Source of the DNA: Paucidesulfovibrio longus DSM 6739
Lineage (GTDB): Bacteria > Desulfobacterota > Desulfovibrionia > Desulfovibrionales > Desulfovibrionaceae
NCBI RefSeq assembly: GCF_000420485.1
Contig: NZ_ATVA01000015.1
Location: 62,001 to 126,000, forward strand
Length of the DNA: 64,000 nt
Reading direction: 5' to 3'
Below are positions 61,881 through 64,000 of the stretch, piece by piece. How positions within the stretch are numbered: the stretch's first letter is position 1; each line of letters starts with the position of its first letter. The notes under the pieces were generated by a model. It was not told the origin of the DNA, made no database searches, and saw only the letters and a program-made list of their open reading frames with translations. The translations under genes and the position numbers were made by a program.

Positions 61881-62572
61881 TGCCGTTGTCGGCCAGCGAC
61901 CGCTGCCCTGCGCCGCTCTGGGTCAGGCCCGACGCCCGCCCGGCCCTGGGCGAGACGCTTCGCCCCGGCGGGTTCGCGCTCACGGACGCCGCTGCCGAGG
62001 CACTGGGCCTGCGGCCCGGCATGGCCGTCCTCGACGCGGGCTGCGGCACGGGAGCCACGGTGCGCCGCCTGCGCCGACGCTTCGGCGCGCTCGCCCTTGG
62101 AATCGACCTCTCCCCCGATCCGCCGGAACCCCCTGCTCATGGTTCGCCGCTCCTGAAAGGCAGCATCGACGCCCTTCCCTTTGGCGATGGTCGGTTCGAC
62201 GCCGTGTTCTGCGAATGCGTGCTCTCGCTCCAGCACGATCCGGCCCGCGTGCTTGCGGAATTCCATCGAACGCTCGCGCCAGGCGGAGGTCTGGCCCTTT
62301 CCGACCTGTATCTTCCCGGCCCGGACTCTGCCTGCCCGACGCGGACGAACGCTCCCGTGTCCTGCTCCGGGGGGGCGCTGCCGGGAACGAACCTGCTCTC
62401 CCTGGTCCGCGCGGCAGGATTTCGAGTGGAACGTTTCGAGGACCACAGCGTCCTGCTGCGCGACCTGGCCGCGAAGCTGGCCTGGACAGGCTGCGCGCCC
62501 AACTGCGAACACACCAGAAGCACCGGATATTTTCTGCTGTTGGCCCGAAAACCGGAGGAGAAAAATGCTTGA
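61880..62572 (+). CDS. Class I SAM-dependent methyltransferase (DVU_1556-type)
   Basis: A 230-residue Rossmann methyltransferase. Motif I is VLDAGCGTGATVRRL, motif II-like GIDLSPD, and the post-III region is LAPGGGLALSDLYLP. The C-terminus has CAPNCEHTRSTGYFLLLA, with a Cys pair typical of this subgroup. The substrate is unknown; co-occurrence with the mop maturation genes is the only clue. Start by TAATG overlap. Confidence 0.82.
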   Translation: MPLSASDRCPAPLWVRPDARPALGETLRPGGFALTDAAAEALGLRPGMAVLDAGCGTGATVRRLRRRFGALALGIDLSPDPPEPPAHGSPLLKGSIDALPFGDGRFDAVFCECVLSLQHDPARVLAEFHRTLAPGGGLALSDLYLPGPDSACPTRTNAPVSCSGGALPGTNLLSLVRAAGFRVERFEDHSVLLRDLAAKLAWTGCAPNCEHTRSTGYFLLLARKPEEKNA

Positions 62573-63029
62573 CGATCTCGAACTGAATCTGCTGCGCCTG
62601 TCCGGCGCGGGGTATTGTTGCAGCCAGATCATGCTGCTGCTCGGCCTGGAGGAAATGGGCCGCTCCAATCCCGATCTTGTCCGCGCCGCCGCCGGGCTCT
62701 GCCACGGCATGGGCGATTGCGCCGGTCCCTGCGGCGTGCTCACGGGCGGAGCCTGCCTGCTCGGCCTGCACGCGGGCAAGGGCCGGGACGACGAGGAAGC
62801 GGACGAAAGGCTCGCCCTGCTGCTTTCGGAACTGACGGACTGGTTCCGGGATACCGCCACCTCGGAATTCGGCGGCACGGCCTGCTCCCAGATCATCGGC
62901 ACGGAATGCGGAAAGCCCGATCCGCAGCGCTGCGGCGGGTTGCTGGCCCGCACCTACGCGCGCATCCGCGAGATTCTGGCGGAAAACGGCCTGGACCCGA
63001 CCCAGGGACGGGACTTGCCGGATGACTGA
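62565..63029 (+). CDS. C-GCAxxG-C-C family protein (DVU_1555-type)
   Basis: A 154-residue protein of the C-GCAxxG-C-C family, small cysteine-rich redox proteins with no assigned reaction. Cysteines are in GYCCSQIML, LCHGMGDCAGPCGVLTGGAC and CSQIIGTECG, then QRCGG. The start ATG follows GGAGGAG and overlaps the methyltransferase by 8 bases. Confidence 0.82.
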   Translation: MLDDLELNLLRLSGAGYCCSQIMLLLGLEEMGRSNPDLVRAAAGLCHGMGDCAGPCGVLTGGACLLGLHAGKGRDDEEADERLALLLSELTDWFRDTATSEFGGTACSQIIGTECGKPDPQRCGGLLARTYARIREILAENGLDPTQGRDLPDD

Positions 63030-64000
63030 GGAACTGCCCCGCAGCGTCTGCCCGGTCTGCCTGCGCCCGATCCCGGCCCGGCTTGAGCGGAACGGGAACG
63101 AGTATTTCCTCTCCAAGACCTGTCCGGAACACGGTCCCTTTCGCAGCGTGGTCTGGCGGGGCGCTCCCGCGCTCCGGCAATGGTCCAGGGAGAAGATCCC
63201 CTCGTTTCCCAAGGCCCCGGCCACGCAAGCCCTGCGCGGCTGCCCTTTGGACTGCGGGCTTTGCCCGGAACACGGCCAGCACACCTGCACCGCGGTGCTG
63301 GAAATCACCTGGCGCTGCGACCTCGGCTGCCCGGTCTGCTTCGCCTCGGCCGGAGGAGCGGAATCACTCCGTCCGGACCTGACCCCGGCGGATGTGGAGC
63401 GGCTCCTGCGGGGAATCATGCGCGCTTCCGGCCTGTGCAACATCCAGTTTTCCGGCGGGGAACCCTCCCTGCATCCGGAGCTGCCCTCTTTCATCCAAGA
63501 AGCCAAAAAGCTCGGATTCCCCTTTGTCCAGCTCAACACCAACGGCCTGCGCGCCGCCCGCGAGCCGGACTTCGCCCTGCGCCTCGCCGAAGCGGGCCTG
63601 GATTCGGTTTTCCTGCAATTCGACTCGACGCGCGAAGCCCCCTACCAAATGCTGCGGGGCCGCCCCCTGCTGGCCGAAAAACTTCTGGCCGTGGAACGCT
63701 TCACCGCCGCCGGGTTGGGGGTCGTGCTCGTGCCCACCGTGGTTCCGGGCGTGAACGACGGCGATCTCGGCGATCTGCTGCGGCTGGCCGCCCGCCTTTC
63801 GCCCGGCGTGCGCGGCATCCACTTCCAGCCCGTGAGTTATTTCGGCAGATTTCCCGCACCGCCGAGGGATGCCCAGCGCATCACCCTGCCGGAAATCATG
63901 CGCGGCCTGGAACGCCAGACCGCAGAACAGGGAACGGCAAAGGTCCGCGCCCAGGACTTTCAGCCTCCGGGATGCGAACATTCGCGCTGCTCGTTCCACG
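63022..64000 (+). CDS. Radical SAM protein of the TrsS-like type (3' truncated)
   Basis: At least 326 residues, open at the right edge. The AdoMet motif is CDLGCPVC (Cys99, Cys103, Cys106, in WRCDLGCPVCF). It is preceded by two cysteine knuckles (CPVC and CGLC with neighbours, residues 10-13 and 74-81), as in the radical SAM (seleno)protein TrsS group, where one Cys may be selenocysteine. Here all positions read Cys. Later motifs FSGGEPSLHPEL and QLNTNGLRAA are SAM-binding elements. The start overlaps the upstream gene by 8 bases. Confidence 0.8.
   Translation, partial: MTEELPRSVCPVCLRPIPARLERNGNEYFLSKTCPEHGPFRSVVWRGAPALRQWSREKIPSFPKAPATQALRGCPLDCGLCPEHGQHTCTAVLEITWRCDLGCPVCFASAGGAESLRPDLTPADVERLLRGIMRASGLCNIQFSGGEPSLHPELPSFIQEAKKLGFPFVQLNTNGLRAAREPDFALRLAEAGLDSVFLQFDSTREAPYQMLRGRPLLAEKLLAVERFTAAGLGVVLVPTVVPGVNDGDLGDLLRLAARLSPGVRGIHFQPVSYFGRFPAPPRDAQRITLPEIMRGLERQTAEQGTAKVRAQDFQPPGCEHSRCSFH

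Overview
The window is GC-rich bacterial chromosome apart from one AT-rich island near 7.3-9.3 kb. Gene content points to a sulfate-reducing member of the Desulfovibrionaceae. Four things support this: a 907-residue aldehyde oxidoreductase colinear with the Desulfovibrio gigas Mop enzyme, a TunR-type integrase/TOBE regulator next to modABC, a complex I locus without NuoEFG, and a nif operon with nifI1-nifI2 between nifH and nifD. No lookup was possible, so family names rest on recognition of motifs and gene order.

Layout. 0-1 kb: 3' end of ychF. 1.1-6 kb (minus): five overlapping genes for a YnjBCD-like ABC importer and a kinase-fold protein with an altered catalytic motif. 6-7.3 kb: a small ferredoxin and an HU protein with a long helical tail. 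7.3-9.3 kb: AT-rich island with a cation-efflux/acetyltransferase fusion. 9.5-10.8 kb: a QueG-like iron-sulfur protein and a nuclease-fold protein that appears inactive. 10.9-22.5 kb (minus): nuoABCDHIJK, two MrpD-like antiporter genes, a small membrane protein, nuoM and nuoN. 22.7-32.1 kb: signalling, sugar-nucleotide, envelope and miscellaneous enzymes. 32.3-32.8 kb: two initiator tRNA genes, each with its own promoter and terminator. 32.9-34.7 kb: an ACT-ACT-metallo-beta-lactamase protein and a YwbE protein.

34.8-49.2 kb is the nitrogen fixation region. nifV (minus) diverges from nifH-nifI1-nifI2-nifD-nifK-(NifB-like)-(2Fe-2S)-(GNAT)-nifE-nifN-nifB-(small gene), and nifA (minus) closes it. 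Sigma-54 type sites lie in front of both nifV and nifH. The most unusual gene is the NifB paralogue after nifK: it has lost all three AdoMet-cluster cysteines but keeps a C-terminal NifX/NafY-like domain, while an intact nifB lies about 5 kb downstream.

49.5-55.1 kb holds a hybrid sensor kinase and then a molybdenum/tungsten block: tunR diverging from modABC across a perfect 11-bp inverted repeat. 55.5 kb to the end is a tightly overlapping mop operon: a molybdopterin-binding protein, Mop, an FAD/iron-sulfur/CCG-domain protein, a small redox protein, a methyltransferase, a C-GCAxxG-C-C protein and a radical SAM protein cut by the window end. The last six look like a poorly characterised Mop electron-transfer or cofactor-maturation system. 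Oxyanion uptake (mod), FeMo-cofactor synthesis (nif) and the Mop operon thus sit together as neighbouring molybdenum-using modules.
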